Positions 44,801 through 52,555 of a stretch of DNA of 64,000 bases are shown one piece after another (within the stretch, counting starts at the first letter, position 1; every line of letters begins with the position of its first letter). Under the pieces are notes generated by a model. That model did no database searches. It was not told the origin of the DNA and saw only the letters and a program-made list of their open reading frames with translations. The position numbers were made by a program, and so were the translations under genes. Source of the stretch: CAZIUL01 sp964542475 (lineage in GTDB: Bacteria; Planctomycetota; B15-G4; CAYZWU01). The stretch covers positions 18,047-82,046 of the forward strand of contig CAZIUL010000015.1 in the NCBI GenBank assembly GCA_964542475.1, written 5' to 3'.

Positions 44801-45365
44801 CAAAAAGGGAGGCGACCTTGAAGGACATGTCATGGATTTTTCCGGCTACCCGGTAGCCGGCGCTTCCCTTTATATCCAGCCGGCCGGCAGCACCGAGCTG
44901 GAATCCTATTCCGAGTGCATAACCGATGGAACAGGATTATACAGCTACAAAGGGCTGACCCCGGGCAACTGCACGGTTGTTGTCAAGCATCCTGATTTCG
45001 CGCTCAAGGCGTGTTATGGTGTCCGGATCGAAAAGGAGGAGGTCACCACGCTGAACATGACCCTGGATGAAGGTTGTGCGGTGTACGTGCGGGTAACAGG
45101 CAAAGAGCCCGGCGAGCTGTTGGCGGGCGCCCATGTTGAGTTCAAGGATGAGGCCGGTCATGACCTCTACGGTTTGATGAGCATGGTCGATATAATGAGC
45201 AATTTTTTCGGGGAGAATGTAAACGACGGCCAGGGAGTTTTCATCGGCATGTTTTCATGCGGTACCTACCACCTGAACGTCAGCCATCCGGAATACGGTT
45301 GGAAAGCGGTTACCGTGGAGATCAGCCCGAATGAAACAACACGCCTCCTGACAGTGGATCTGTGA
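41829..45365 (+). CDS. large membrane-anchored protein of carboxypeptidase-regulatory-like repeats
   Basis: The 1178-residue protein has an N-terminal membrane segment (LLAVVLSLAMLALVSFVLFW), an acidic linker, then about ten CarboxypepD_reg-like repeats. Repeat openings include IEGRVLEPDGGPARSTTL, ICGMVKNRAGEGAPSVKV, ISGTVVDFLTREPIEGAMV, LTGVVRENSLPVSGVVI, ISGTVRDEEDHSLLDSIRI and LEGHVMDFSGYPVAGASL; closings include GSYRIRAGG and GSVRLIVTH. It shares architecture with the divergent 972-residue protein. A surface or periplasmic structural role is likely; partner and ligand are unknown. The cstA gene ends 24 bases away on the other strand. Confidence 0.83.
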   Translation: MSPVRKRTVSVPPLLAVVLSLAMLALVSFVLFWTSESFEEHSVPKPADTESNPTDVHADPSEKPHTHGELNGSEPKEAVFSIYEQDAFEHVAARGDQCFCIMGKVMMKNGGPLPPGLKVTCLPKEPPFASVSIQKKNNSESTAFTESGDLFDALTQPNALISRNGLLFLKGVENRRLFLFPVHPYYRAARELPQQPVPLEKIEKGEIAGKVVLILEEAGVIEGRVLEPDGGPARSTTLTLKEEFSAFSVFSARKGIVTPFTVETSENGTFRFEQVPVGLIMILEAGLSGFAPVKKEHLVARAGKSTRIELTLPIPSSICGMVKNRAGEGAPSVKVVLGESAISFSSPQGVKPKESLTDRDGRFEFSDLPEGKYTLKLLESGYLRKSLSGITVLPGETIDDIVLVLDEGLAISGTISDQAAEPIPLADITATRSLNLGNIGESITDMQNPIEARADESGRFEIKGLDSSAYDLKINAEGFAPSEKNNIKAGKEELYVVLPKGGVLKGIAFSAVDGGAVKDYTIRLKNRTAQGRSYLDPMGLKSETKHTVRDEKGKFSITDLSPGSYKLTFKADEHGKLTINNIEVESGKTVYGIIAAMPGECVISGTVVDFLTREPIEGAMVSRKAGLEGILRGFMDDDAAFSDSSGCFRMGGLAAGSVRLIVTHARYKDLPLEEVTLLEGEKREGLELLMSRGSAIEGLVSGPDRQPLFGVHILVTNMTGTKIKSARTDGDGNYIVQGLSKGSYAVTKMPDSFSFDPDNSASAWISSIQSQSIVLGEDEIRECDFTAGLFEEIGCELTGVVRENSLPVSGVVISLLPAGPKEGKALKPKTSSCNKRGEYGFKGVVPGQYTLRFVKMGDISLGAANEIVFELEVPDLVSFRYDVDLPGGSISGTVRDEEDHSLLDSIRIVLEKNDTDGSVDSFTHAKGNRVAEIYTNPDGRFKLCNLREGSYRIRAGGGNIFGMNPGGYGIRTVDDLDIAEDEHMDGLVIDLKKGGDLEGHVMDFSGYPVAGASLYIQPAGSTELESYSECITDGTGLYSYKGLTPGNCTVVVKHPDFALKACYGVRIEKEEVTTLNMTLDEGCAVYVRVTGKEPGELLAGAHVEFKDEAGHDLYGLMSMVDIMSNFFGENVNDGQGVFIGMFSCGTYHLNVSHPEYGWKAVTVEISPNETTRLLTVDL

Positions 45366-45388
45366 AAGCAGCTCCTCGAATAATTTAT

Positions 45389-47041
45389 TCAACGGTTTCT
45401 TAACGCCCTCACCGCCTCGATCACCAGAAAGACAGCGAGCAGAAAAAGCAGGCCTGAATAGCCGGCCTTGATGTAGTTCGCCGCCTCAACCTTTCCGTCT
45501 ACGGAATACAACGCACTTCGGATGAGATCCACCAGCGCTGTCATGGTCATCCCTATAATGAAGACCATGGGAATTAGCGTGAAAACCGCCTTGCGACCGG
45601 TTTTCTTCAGCCAGACAGTGATGGTAAGCAGTGCGAGCCCGCCAAGAAGCTGGTTGGTCGCGCCGAACATGGGCCAGATCATCTTGTACGCCGGCATGAC
45701 GGCTCCGCCTTGCCCCTTCACCTCGATGTTGAGGAGTAGCAGCGGGATGCCCAGCGTGAACAGGTTGGCCAGCAGTTTTGTTGGAAGGCCCCTGCTTCCG
45801 GCGAGCTCTTCGAAAGTGTAACGGCCAAGACGAGTGGCAGTGTCCAGCGTCGTCAGCAGAAAGGTCGATATGGCAAGCAGCCCGAACTTGAATCCGAGCT
45901 CCTGTGGTATGCCGAGCGATGTCGCGAAAGAGCCGAGCCCGGACGCGAACACCTCTGTGGGATGCCTGCCGAGCGATGCGTCTCCCCTCGCACAGATCAT
46001 GATGGCGCAAAGCGCGATCAGGGCCAGCACAGCCTCAACGAGCATTGCTCCGTATCCGATACGAACCGCATCGGTTTCACGGCCAAGCTGTTTCGAGGTG
46101 GTGCCGGACGAAACCAAGGAATGAAACCCGGAACAGGCACCGCATGCTATGAGGATGAAAAGCCCGGGCAAAAGGAAACCGAGCTTGTCATCGTTCCATG
46201 TCAGGAACGCGGGGTACTCGACCGGGCCTGTAAAAAACAGGATTCCCAGAAAGCCTCCTGCCAGGCAGCCGTAGAGAAGAAACGACGAGAGGTAGTCCCT
46301 CGATTGCAGAAGAAGCCACACAGGTGCAATAGAAGCGATAAAGCAGTATACCGCAAGGATCCAAGTGTATGCCTGTCCTGTGCTGATTCCGAGTGCGTTA
46401 CCCAAGCTCGATATGTCAGCGGGATTCCTGTACCCGATGTAGATGCCCGCGAACACGAGACAGGCGAAGGTCAACGTTCCAATTGAGAACGGCAGGCGCA
46501 TCCGGTATACAGTCACTCCGAACGCTATGGCAAGAACGATGAAGATGAACGAAGAGGTGGCCACTCCTCCGTCCTTGACAAAGGTTTTTGCCGTGACATC
46601 GATGAACGCCGCAAGCAAGAGAATCAGGGAAAGCCAGATGAAGACCAGGAAAAGCTTGTTCGCGGCCGGGCTCATGTGTTTTCGAGCGATCTCCGCGATC
46701 GACTTCGCCTTGTGCCTGATGGAGGCTGCCAGGGAACCGCTGTCAAGGACACCGCCTATGAAGATGGATCCGATTACGATCCACAAAAGCGCGGGCAGCC
46801 AGCCGAACGCAAGGCCCGCGATGATCGGTCCAAGAATCGGTCCCGCGCCCGCGATTGACGAGAAGTGGTGCCCAAACAGCACCGGCGCCCGGGCCGGGCA
46901 GTAGTCCATGCCGTCTTTCATGGTATGCGCCGGTGTCTTGCGCGAATCATCGAGCCCGAACCTCCTGCTCAGGAGGCGGCCGTAGAAGAGGTAAGCAGCG
47001 GCAAAACACGCCATGCAGGAGACAAACAGGAGAGGGAGCAT
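45389..47041 (-). CDS. cstA: CstA-family transporter (carbon starvation protein)
   Basis: This is a polytopic inner-membrane protein of the CstA family, whose members import pyruvate or peptides under carbon limitation. Family marks are RKTPAHTMKDGMDYCPA, LFGHHFSSIAGAGPILGPIIA, ACGACSGFHSLVSSGTTSKQL and LDTATRLGRYTFEE. Many hydrophobic helices are visible. ATG 47041 (MLPLLFVSC) starts at the first membrane helix; the frame is open to a TTG 24 codons upstream. At about 550 residues it is shorter than E. coli CstA (about 700), like other compact family members. No operon partner or LytTR/BtsSR regulator is visible. Confidence 0.92.
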   Translation of the reverse strand: MLPLLFVSCMACFAAAYLFYGRLLSRRFGLDDSRKTPAHTMKDGMDYCPARAPVLFGHHFSSIAGAGPILGPIIAGLAFGWLPALLWIVIGSIFIGGVLDSGSLAASIRHKAKSIAEIARKHMSPAANKLFLVFIWLSLILLLAAFIDVTAKTFVKDGGVATSSFIFIVLAIAFGVTVYRMRLPFSIGTLTFACLVFAGIYIGYRNPADISSLGNALGISTGQAYTWILAVYCFIASIAPVWLLLQSRDYLSSFLLYGCLAGGFLGILFFTGPVEYPAFLTWNDDKLGFLLPGLFILIACGACSGFHSLVSSGTTSKQLGRETDAVRIGYGAMLVEAVLALIALCAIMICARGDASLGRHPTEVFASGLGSFATSLGIPQELGFKFGLLAISTFLLTTLDTATRLGRYTFEELAGSRGLPTKLLANLFTLGIPLLLLNIEVKGQGGAVMPAYKMIWPMFGATNQLLGGLALLTITVWLKKTGRKAVFTLIPMVFIIGMTMTALVDLIRSALYSVDGKVEAANYIKAGYSGLLFLLAVFLVIEAVRALRNR

Positions 47042-47267
47042 GATCTTTTGTTCCAAAAGCACACAAGCTGATGTCCATTTGCTGCATTCTACCAAAACGG
47101 TTTCCCGCCTCAACCCGCCTGAAGCATGACCGGGCAGAGAAATGGAATCCGGCGTTTTTCTTTTGAACTTTTAATGAAAATCTCCGTTTATCAAATATCT
47201 TGTTGTTGCTGATTGCTGATAAGACTTTGCCGGTGCTTCGACTCATTTCCAGGCGCGGTCGCATGTA

Positions 47268-49403
47268 ATGAGGAGATGTCTTCGCTTGAAGTTCTGTTTG
47301 TTTTTCGTGCTTTTTGTGTTCCCACAGGAAAAGGATGACTCGCAACCGCTGGAGAACGGGTATCCGCGGCTCGAGGACATGGTAATCACTGCGACAAGAA
47401 CCGAAAAAGATGTGTTCGATGTGCCCGCAGCGGTTGATGTTATCACGGAAAAGGAAATCCGCAGCCGCAAACTGCCCCGCACGCTTGTACAAGCCCTGAA
47501 AGAGACGCCCGGCGTCATGGTTCAGAAGACATCATACGGCCAGGGTTCGCCCTACATCCGGGGGTTCACAGGCTTCAGAACGCTCATGCTCATTGACGGC
47601 ATCCGTCTCAACAATTCGGTTTTCCGGAGCGGTCCAAACCAGTACTGGAACACGGTGGATCCCTTGTCCATGAAGCGGATGGAGGTAGTGAAGGGCCCCT
47701 CGTCGGTTTTGTACGGCAGCGATGCCATCGGCGGGGTGGTAAACGCCATCACCACCAGCCCCGAGCGGTACGGGGAAGGGCTTCTGTGCAACGGCCGCCT
47801 TCACTACCGGTTTGCGAGCGCTGAGAAAGCCCACATCGGCCGCGCCGAGGTCAGCGGCAGCATCGACGAAAAGCTTGGATTTATCGCTGGTTTTTCATTG
47901 AAAAGGTTCGGAGAACTTCGCGGCGGCCGCGGCACCGGGCGCCAACAGAAAACAGGGTACGACGAATGGGACGGTGATCTGAAACTCGAATACCTGATAG
48001 ATCCGTCCTCCAGGCTGGTATTCGCGCACCAGAAGGCGGATCAGAACGATGTCTGGCGCACGCACAAAACAATATTTGCAGAGAGCTGGGAAGGCACTGA
48101 TGTTGGGAACGACAGGCGCCGCTCCTTTGATCAAAACCGCGAGCTTACATATTTACAGTATCATCGTGACAATCCTGGCGGGCCAATAAAAAACATCGCG
48201 GCAAGCGTCTCCTATCAAACCCATGCGGAAGAGCGATTAAGGATCAGGGAACCCGGCAAGGGCAGGGACAGGCAGGGCTTCGATGTGGGAACCTTGGGCA
48301 TCGGTTTCCAGATGACAGTTCCCGACAGCATTGGCGAGTGGACGTTCGGAACAGAGTACTACCGCGACACCGTGGATTCGTTTTCGAAAAAATACGATGA
48401 CAACGGGGCTTTTATCGACAGCGGGATACAGGGACCGGTGGCGGACGATTCCACCTACGACCTTCTCGGCGTTTTCGCCCAGGATGAGATTCCCCTGGGT
48501 GATCGCCTCGACCTGGTCCTGGGCACGCGATACACCTTTGCAGCAGCGGATGTGGACAGCTATGAAGACCCGGTTACAGGACAGGAGGAATCGCTGACGG
48601 ACAAGTGGAGCTCTTTGGTGGGGAGCGCCCGCCTCCTTTACAACCTTGATGAAGACGGCACCTGGAACGTGTACGCCGGTGCTTCACAGGGATTCAGGGC
48701 TCCGAACCTGTCGGACCTGACGCGCCTCGATTCCTCGGGAACGGACTGGAAAGAGATCCCCTCGCCGGATCTTGACCCTGAGAACTACATCTCCTATGAG
48801 GCTGGGCTCAAGGCCAGGCAAAACAGCTGGGCAGCACAACTCTCGTACTATTACACCGACATTCGCAACATGATCGTGCGGACCCTGACCGGGGACAAGC
48901 TTCCCGACGGGGAATGGGAAGCAGTCAAGAAAAACGCTGGTGACGGTTATCTGCACGGCATCGAGGTCGGCGGCAGCATGACGGTTCATCCAAGGCTGAC
49001 CGCTTTTTCTTCGTTTGCATGGCTGTACGGTGCGGTTCGGAGCTATCCCTCGACCACATCATCGAAAGCGAAGGAGCCGCTGAGCCGCATGATGCCGGCG
49101 ATGGGAAATGTGGGTTTGAGATGGGACGATACGGACGAGAGGTTCTGGGCGGAAAGCACGTTTACCTTTGCCGCCAAGGCGGACAAGCTCTCGCTGAGGG
49201 ACAAGGGTGACACGCAGCGCATCCCGCCCGGCGGAACTCCCGGCTACAGGGTGCTTACCATGCGCGGCGGGTGGAACGTGGGTAAGAATCTGACCATTAC
49301 CGCGGCTGTGGAAAACATCACCAACGAGGACTACAGGGTACACGGATCGGGCCTGAACGAGCCGGGAAGGAATTTGGTCCTGGGGGTCACCTGCAGGTTC
49401 TGA
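47268..49403 (+). CDS. TonB-dependent outer membrane receptor
   Basis: The 711-residue protein starts with a signal peptide (LRLKFCLFFVLFVF) and then has a TonB-box-like DMVITATRTEKDVFDVP. The plug domain covers about residues 45-160 (ALKETPGVMVQKTSYGQGSPYIRGF, LIDGIRLNNSVFR, VEVVKGPSSVLYG-like VVKGPSSVLYGSDAIGGVVN). The rest is a 22-strand-type beta barrel ending GVTCRF with a terminal aromatic residue. Such receptors import iron chelates, cobalamin or other ligands. No ABC importer or TonB/ExbBD genes are near, so the ligand is unknown. It diverges from cstA. Confidence 0.93.
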   Translation: MRRCLRLKFCLFFVLFVFPQEKDDSQPLENGYPRLEDMVITATRTEKDVFDVPAAVDVITEKEIRSRKLPRTLVQALKETPGVMVQKTSYGQGSPYIRGFTGFRTLMLIDGIRLNNSVFRSGPNQYWNTVDPLSMKRMEVVKGPSSVLYGSDAIGGVVNAITTSPERYGEGLLCNGRLHYRFASAEKAHIGRAEVSGSIDEKLGFIAGFSLKRFGELRGGRGTGRQQKTGYDEWDGDLKLEYLIDPSSRLVFAHQKADQNDVWRTHKTIFAESWEGTDVGNDRRRSFDQNRELTYLQYHRDNPGGPIKNIAASVSYQTHAEERLRIREPGKGRDRQGFDVGTLGIGFQMTVPDSIGEWTFGTEYYRDTVDSFSKKYDDNGAFIDSGIQGPVADDSTYDLLGVFAQDEIPLGDRLDLVLGTRYTFAAADVDSYEDPVTGQEESLTDKWSSLVGSARLLYNLDEDGTWNVYAGASQGFRAPNLSDLTRLDSSGTDWKEIPSPDLDPENYISYEAGLKARQNSWAAQLSYYYTDIRNMIVRTLTGDKLPDGEWEAVKKNAGDGYLHGIEVGGSMTVHPRLTAFSSFAWLYGAVRSYPSTTSSKAKEPLSRMMPAMGNVGLRWDDTDERFWAESTFTFAAKADKLSLRDKGDTQRIPPGGTPGYRVLTMRGGWNVGKNLTITAAVENITNEDYRVHGSGLNEPGRNLVLGVTCRF

Positions 49404-49491
49404 TGCGGAACTAGCCGCGTTCACGTAGGATTTTCAGCTTTTAATGTCAACGGCAATGCTGCCGGGCATCACGGCCTGCTCGATGATCGAG

Positions 49492-50517
49492 CTATATCCA
49501 GTAGAAGCGGTTCAAAGCCTGGATGGCTTTTCGGACCGCGGGCTGCCAGATCCCCAGTTCAGGAACAACCGGGTCGGTATCCTCTTCGATCGCATCAATC
49601 CGATTCTCGAAATCGCCGAACGTTTTGACCTGGTAGCAGGATGACTGCTGTGCAAGGTAATCCAGCAGCTTTTTCAGGCGTTTGATGACGATCCGGTCCG
49701 GTTTGAACGAGGTGTAAGCCGTGTTCCTTGCTTTTACCGTGCTGAAACAATGGAAGATGATCACGACATGCTTCATGCCGCGGTTCAGCGCGCTCGATAG
49801 AATTTTTACCATCTCAGCGAAGCTAATGGCGGAGATATTGAAATGCTTGAACGCTCCGCCCCTCCACGAGAGAGTGCGTGCGACCGTGATGGGAAACTCC
49901 CACACGCCATCGATCTTACGGACCTCGTTGACAGCAGGCGGGTTTTCTTTGAACGAGGAGTTTAGAAAGCGGTAACAGGGATCAAAGCTCGAATCCACCT
50001 TTATGCCCATCCCGCGCAGGATCTTGAGAGTGGTTCTGTCCGCGGCAAAACATCCCGCCCGGAAAGCGAACGGTTTGTGCCCGGTTGTTTTTCGAAACAG
50101 TGCGCAAGCCTCCTCGATGAGCTCCTTCTGCTGTTCCTTGTCGTGCGTCGAAAGAAAGTCGTTTTTGCATTCCGCTGTTTTGTCTTCCGCCCGGCGGCCC
50201 CGGCGAAGATAGTCGCTGTAGTGCTTGAACGTTGGATGCAGGTGAAGCTGCACGTCCTGTCCGTGTGAAAGCAGATAGTCTGTCACGGAGCGGGTGTCTT
50301 TTTCACCCAGCACGTTCGACGCCAGCATCTCGCAGAAGAATGTGGCTTTCATGCCGTGCCTTGCCAGCGCCTCCACGATCAGAGGAGTTCCCCATTTTCC
50401 GCTGTCGTTTTCACAGAAAACGTGAGTGGATGCGGCCAGGGGAAAGCGCGCGTCGGATTCCCATGCCCCGGCCATGGAGCTTTCAACGTCAACCGTGATG
50501 TATACGTTGGTAGTCAT
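49492..50517 (-). CDS. polysaccharide deacetylase-like protein
   Basis: The 341-residue protein resembles the NodB-homology barrel: VYITVDVESS (first strand, catalytic Asp position), LIVEALARHGMKATFFCEM, GQDVQLHLHPTFKHY (metal-binding His pair), PFAFRAGCFAADRTTLKILRGMGIKVDSSFD and HVVIIFHCFSTV. It may remove acetyl groups from a glycan. ATG 50517 is chosen because similarity starts there; the upstream frame is repeat-like GTTCGGTGTTCCG sequence. It has no signal peptide, so it probably works in the cytoplasm. It is monocistronic. Confidence 0.8.
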   Translation of the reverse strand: MTTNVYITVDVESSMAGAWESDARFPLAASTHVFCENDSGKWGTPLIVEALARHGMKATFFCEMLASNVLGEKDTRSVTDYLLSHGQDVQLHLHPTFKHYSDYLRRGRRAEDKTAECKNDFLSTHDKEQQKELIEEACALFRKTTGHKPFAFRAGCFAADRTTLKILRGMGIKVDSSFDPCYRFLNSSFKENPPAVNEVRKIDGVWEFPITVARTLSWRGGAFKHFNISAISFAEMVKILSSALNRGMKHVVIIFHCFSTVKARNTAYTSFKPDRIVIKRLKKLLDYLAQQSSCYQVKTFGDFENRIDAIEEDTDPVVPELGIWQPAVRKAIQALNRFYWI

Positions 50518-50679
50518 AGCGCCTGAACCCTGAATACGGAACACCGCACACCGAACACTCAACTCTCCCATCGCAGCCTGTCATTGTTTAAATGTCTTTT
50601 CACGATGTAAAGGTTTTTAAGCCTCATTGTATAGAACCGTTGAATGCCCGCTACATTCGTTTAAACTTACATGCCTTAA

Positions 50680-50838
50680 GAGCCCGTTGATAAAGTCAGA
50701 TCGGCTACGGCCGGCCCTTTTGCCCGATCTCTGCGTTGCGAGATCCTCAACGAATCCACTGATTCGCCTGCGGTCTCGAGCCTTGACCTCGGATAAAATG
50801 ACTCGGCCTCGCTTCCGAAGCACTTTTTCAACGGACTC
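50680..50838. mobile_element. MITE-like element with terminal inverted repeats
   Basis: The left end GAGCCCGTTGATAAAGT and the right end ACTTTTTCAACGGACTC are inverted repeats with two mismatches, 159 bases apart. The inside has ACGGCCGGCCCT and GAGATCCTCAACGAATCC, with no coding frame of its own. A solo right end (TTTTCAACGGACTCT) recurs at about 60767-60781. It lies just before the cysteine hydrolase gene. Confidence 0.7.
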
Positions 50839-50850
50839 TCAAGTCGCCAT

Positions 50851-51591
50851 GTGTGTCAAACGTACGGTTTTTCGGGTTCGAGAGCATTGACAGAGAGTAA
50901 AAGTTATCCATCAGGCCGGGGCGCGAGTCTGAAAAAAAATTACTCGGACCGTGCCTCCCTCGGCTCCCTGGCGGAGTCCTGGATCGAGTCAGTGGCCCCT
51001 TACATCCGCCACCCTTTCGAAGCAAGCCGCCTCGGCCGGCGGCCGGCTTTGCTTGTTATCGACATGCAGCGTTTTTTCCTGGATGAGAGCTCAAAGGCGT
51101 ACCTGCCCGCTGCCGAGGCGATGCTTCCCCGCGTCAACGACCTTGTTCTGGCATTCAGAAAGCGTGCTCTGCCGGTCCTGTACACGCGCCATGTCGACAA
51201 GCCTGGTGATTTCGGGGGGGGCATGTTCAGGTGGTGGAACCATATCATGGATCCCGAAGATCCGATGAACAGGCTCCACCCGGACCTCGAGCCCGCCCCT
51301 GAAGAGGTTGTAATCGTCAAGCACCACTACAGCGCTTTTTTCGAAACGGACCTGGACAGTCATCTGAACGAATTAAACGCCACATCGGTTGTGGTGGCCG
51401 GAGTGATGACTCACCTGTGCTGTGAATCGAGCGCGCGCGACGCGTTCATACGCGGCTGGAACGTGATCGCGGTGGCTGATTGCATGGCCACTTTGAACGA
51501 AACCCTGCACTTATCATCGCTCAGATCGCTTGCTCACGGCTTTGCTTCCCCGGCGCTTTCCGGACAGGTTGTTTCAGGGCTGGGATCATGA
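50851..51591 (+). CDS. isochorismatase-family cysteine hydrolase
   Basis: The triad of the family is visible: Asp71 in LLVIDMQRFF, Lys157 in VIVKHHYSAFF and Cys190 in GVMTHLCCESSARDAF. Members hydrolyse isochorismate, nicotinamide, N-carbamoyl compounds and others; the residues here do not define the substrate. The N-terminal 30 residues are not conserved, and a TTG at 50887 is a possible true start since the first codons lie next to the MITE-like element. The stop overlaps the next gene's ATG (ATGA), so it is coupled to the flavoprotein. Confidence 0.88.
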   Translation: MCQTYGFSGSRALTESKSYPSGRGASLKKNYSDRASLGSLAESWIESVAPYIRHPFEASRLGRRPALLVIDMQRFFLDESSKAYLPAAEAMLPRVNDLVLAFRKRALPVLYTRHVDKPGDFGGGMFRWWNHIMDPEDPMNRLHPDLEPAPEEVVIVKHHYSAFFETDLDSHLNELNATSVVVAGVMTHLCCESSARDAFIRGWNVIAVADCMATLNETLHLSSLRSLAHGFASPALSGQVVSGLGS

Positions 51592-52511
51592 AGGACAGGG
51601 GAGATGTTGCTGTGGTCGGCGGCGGGCCGTGCGGCGTTGCCGCGGCCATCCAGCTTGCACGAAGCGGGATCCGGCCCCTGTTGTTCGAGAGGCGCGACAT
51701 CGGGGGGCTGCTTCATAATGCCAACCTCGTGGAGAACTACCCGGGCATCAGCCGCGGCATCTCAGGCCCTCGGCTTTGCAGGCTTCTTGCCCGTCATCTG
51801 GCCGCCGCAGGCATAGAGCCCCTTGTCGAAGAGGTTGTCGATATCGAGCGCGAGGAGAACAGCTACCGTGTTACAACGGATTCGGGCCGCATCGCATTGG
51901 TCGCGGCCGTGGTCGCAGCCACAGGCACAACACCCGCAACCGGTTTTTTCGATGGAGAGGAGGAGCTCGCAGGGCGGTGTGTTTTTTACGAGGTGCGGGA
52001 TGTACCGGTCGGGGCCGTGTGCAGGCGGGCCGCAGTGCTCGGGGCGGGCGACGCGGCTTATGATTATTCATTGAACCTTGCATCCCGCGGGTACAGCGTT
52101 GTAATGTTGCAAAGGAGCGGGCCGAGCTGCCTGCCTGTTCTCGATCAGCGAGCAAGGAGCTGCCCTGACATCGTTATGATGGATAATGTCGAGGTGACCG
52201 GGTGCCGCGAGAAAAACAGGGCCATTGAGATCGCGCTCGCAGGCAACGCGGGCTCGCGCCTGCTCGATGCCGATTTCCTGCTGGTCGCCTGCGGCAGGGT
52301 GCCGGAAAACAGACTGCTCGGCTTGTTCGATGCGAGACAGGCCGCAGGGACAACATGCAAAAACAGCGGAACACGTTCGCTTCCCGCGGGATTCTATACC
52401 GGCGGCGATCTTGTGAGAGGCTCGTTCAGGCAGGCGGGTATCTCCGTTGGTGACGGCCTTTTGGCGGCTATGGCTGCCGCCGAATACGTGAACAGGTTGA
52501 AGAACGATTGA
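51588..52511 (+). CDS. thioredoxin-reductase-fold FAD/NAD(P) flavoprotein without redox CxxC
   Basis: The FAD motif is VAVVGGGPCGVAAAIQLARSG and the pyridine nucleotide motif is AAVLGAGDAAYDYSLNLASRG. C-terminal GGDLVRGSFRQAGISVGDGLLAA is the usual FAD-binding end. The active-site CxxC that precedes the nucleotide domain in thioredoxin reductases is absent. It may therefore pass electrons to ferredoxin-like or other partners. ATG 51588 overlaps the preceding stop by four bases; the longer frame from 51480 is only a shadow of the hydrolase gene. The next gene, an RlmN-like radical SAM enzyme, follows by 44 bases. Confidence 0.88.
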   Translation: MKDRGDVAVVGGGPCGVAAAIQLARSGIRPLLFERRDIGGLLHNANLVENYPGISRGISGPRLCRLLARHLAAAGIEPLVEEVVDIEREENSYRVTTDSGRIALVAAVVAATGTTPATGFFDGEEELAGRCVFYEVRDVPVGAVCRRAAVLGAGDAAYDYSLNLASRGYSVVMLQRSGPSCLPVLDQRARSCPDIVMMDNVEVTGCREKNRAIEIALAGNAGSRLLDADFLLVACGRVPENRLLGLFDARQAAGTTCKNSGTRSLPAGFYTGGDLVRGSFRQAGISVGDGLLAAMAAAEYVNRLKND

Positions 52512-52555
52512 TAGGAAACGTATTTCCGTTTTATCTTGTGTAGGAGCGCAATGAT

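Noticed and set aside
51480..51587. Longer start for the flavoprotein
   Set aside because: The extra 36 codons overlap the hydrolase gene, and the FAD motif begins right after ATG 51588, which has the ATGA coupling pattern.
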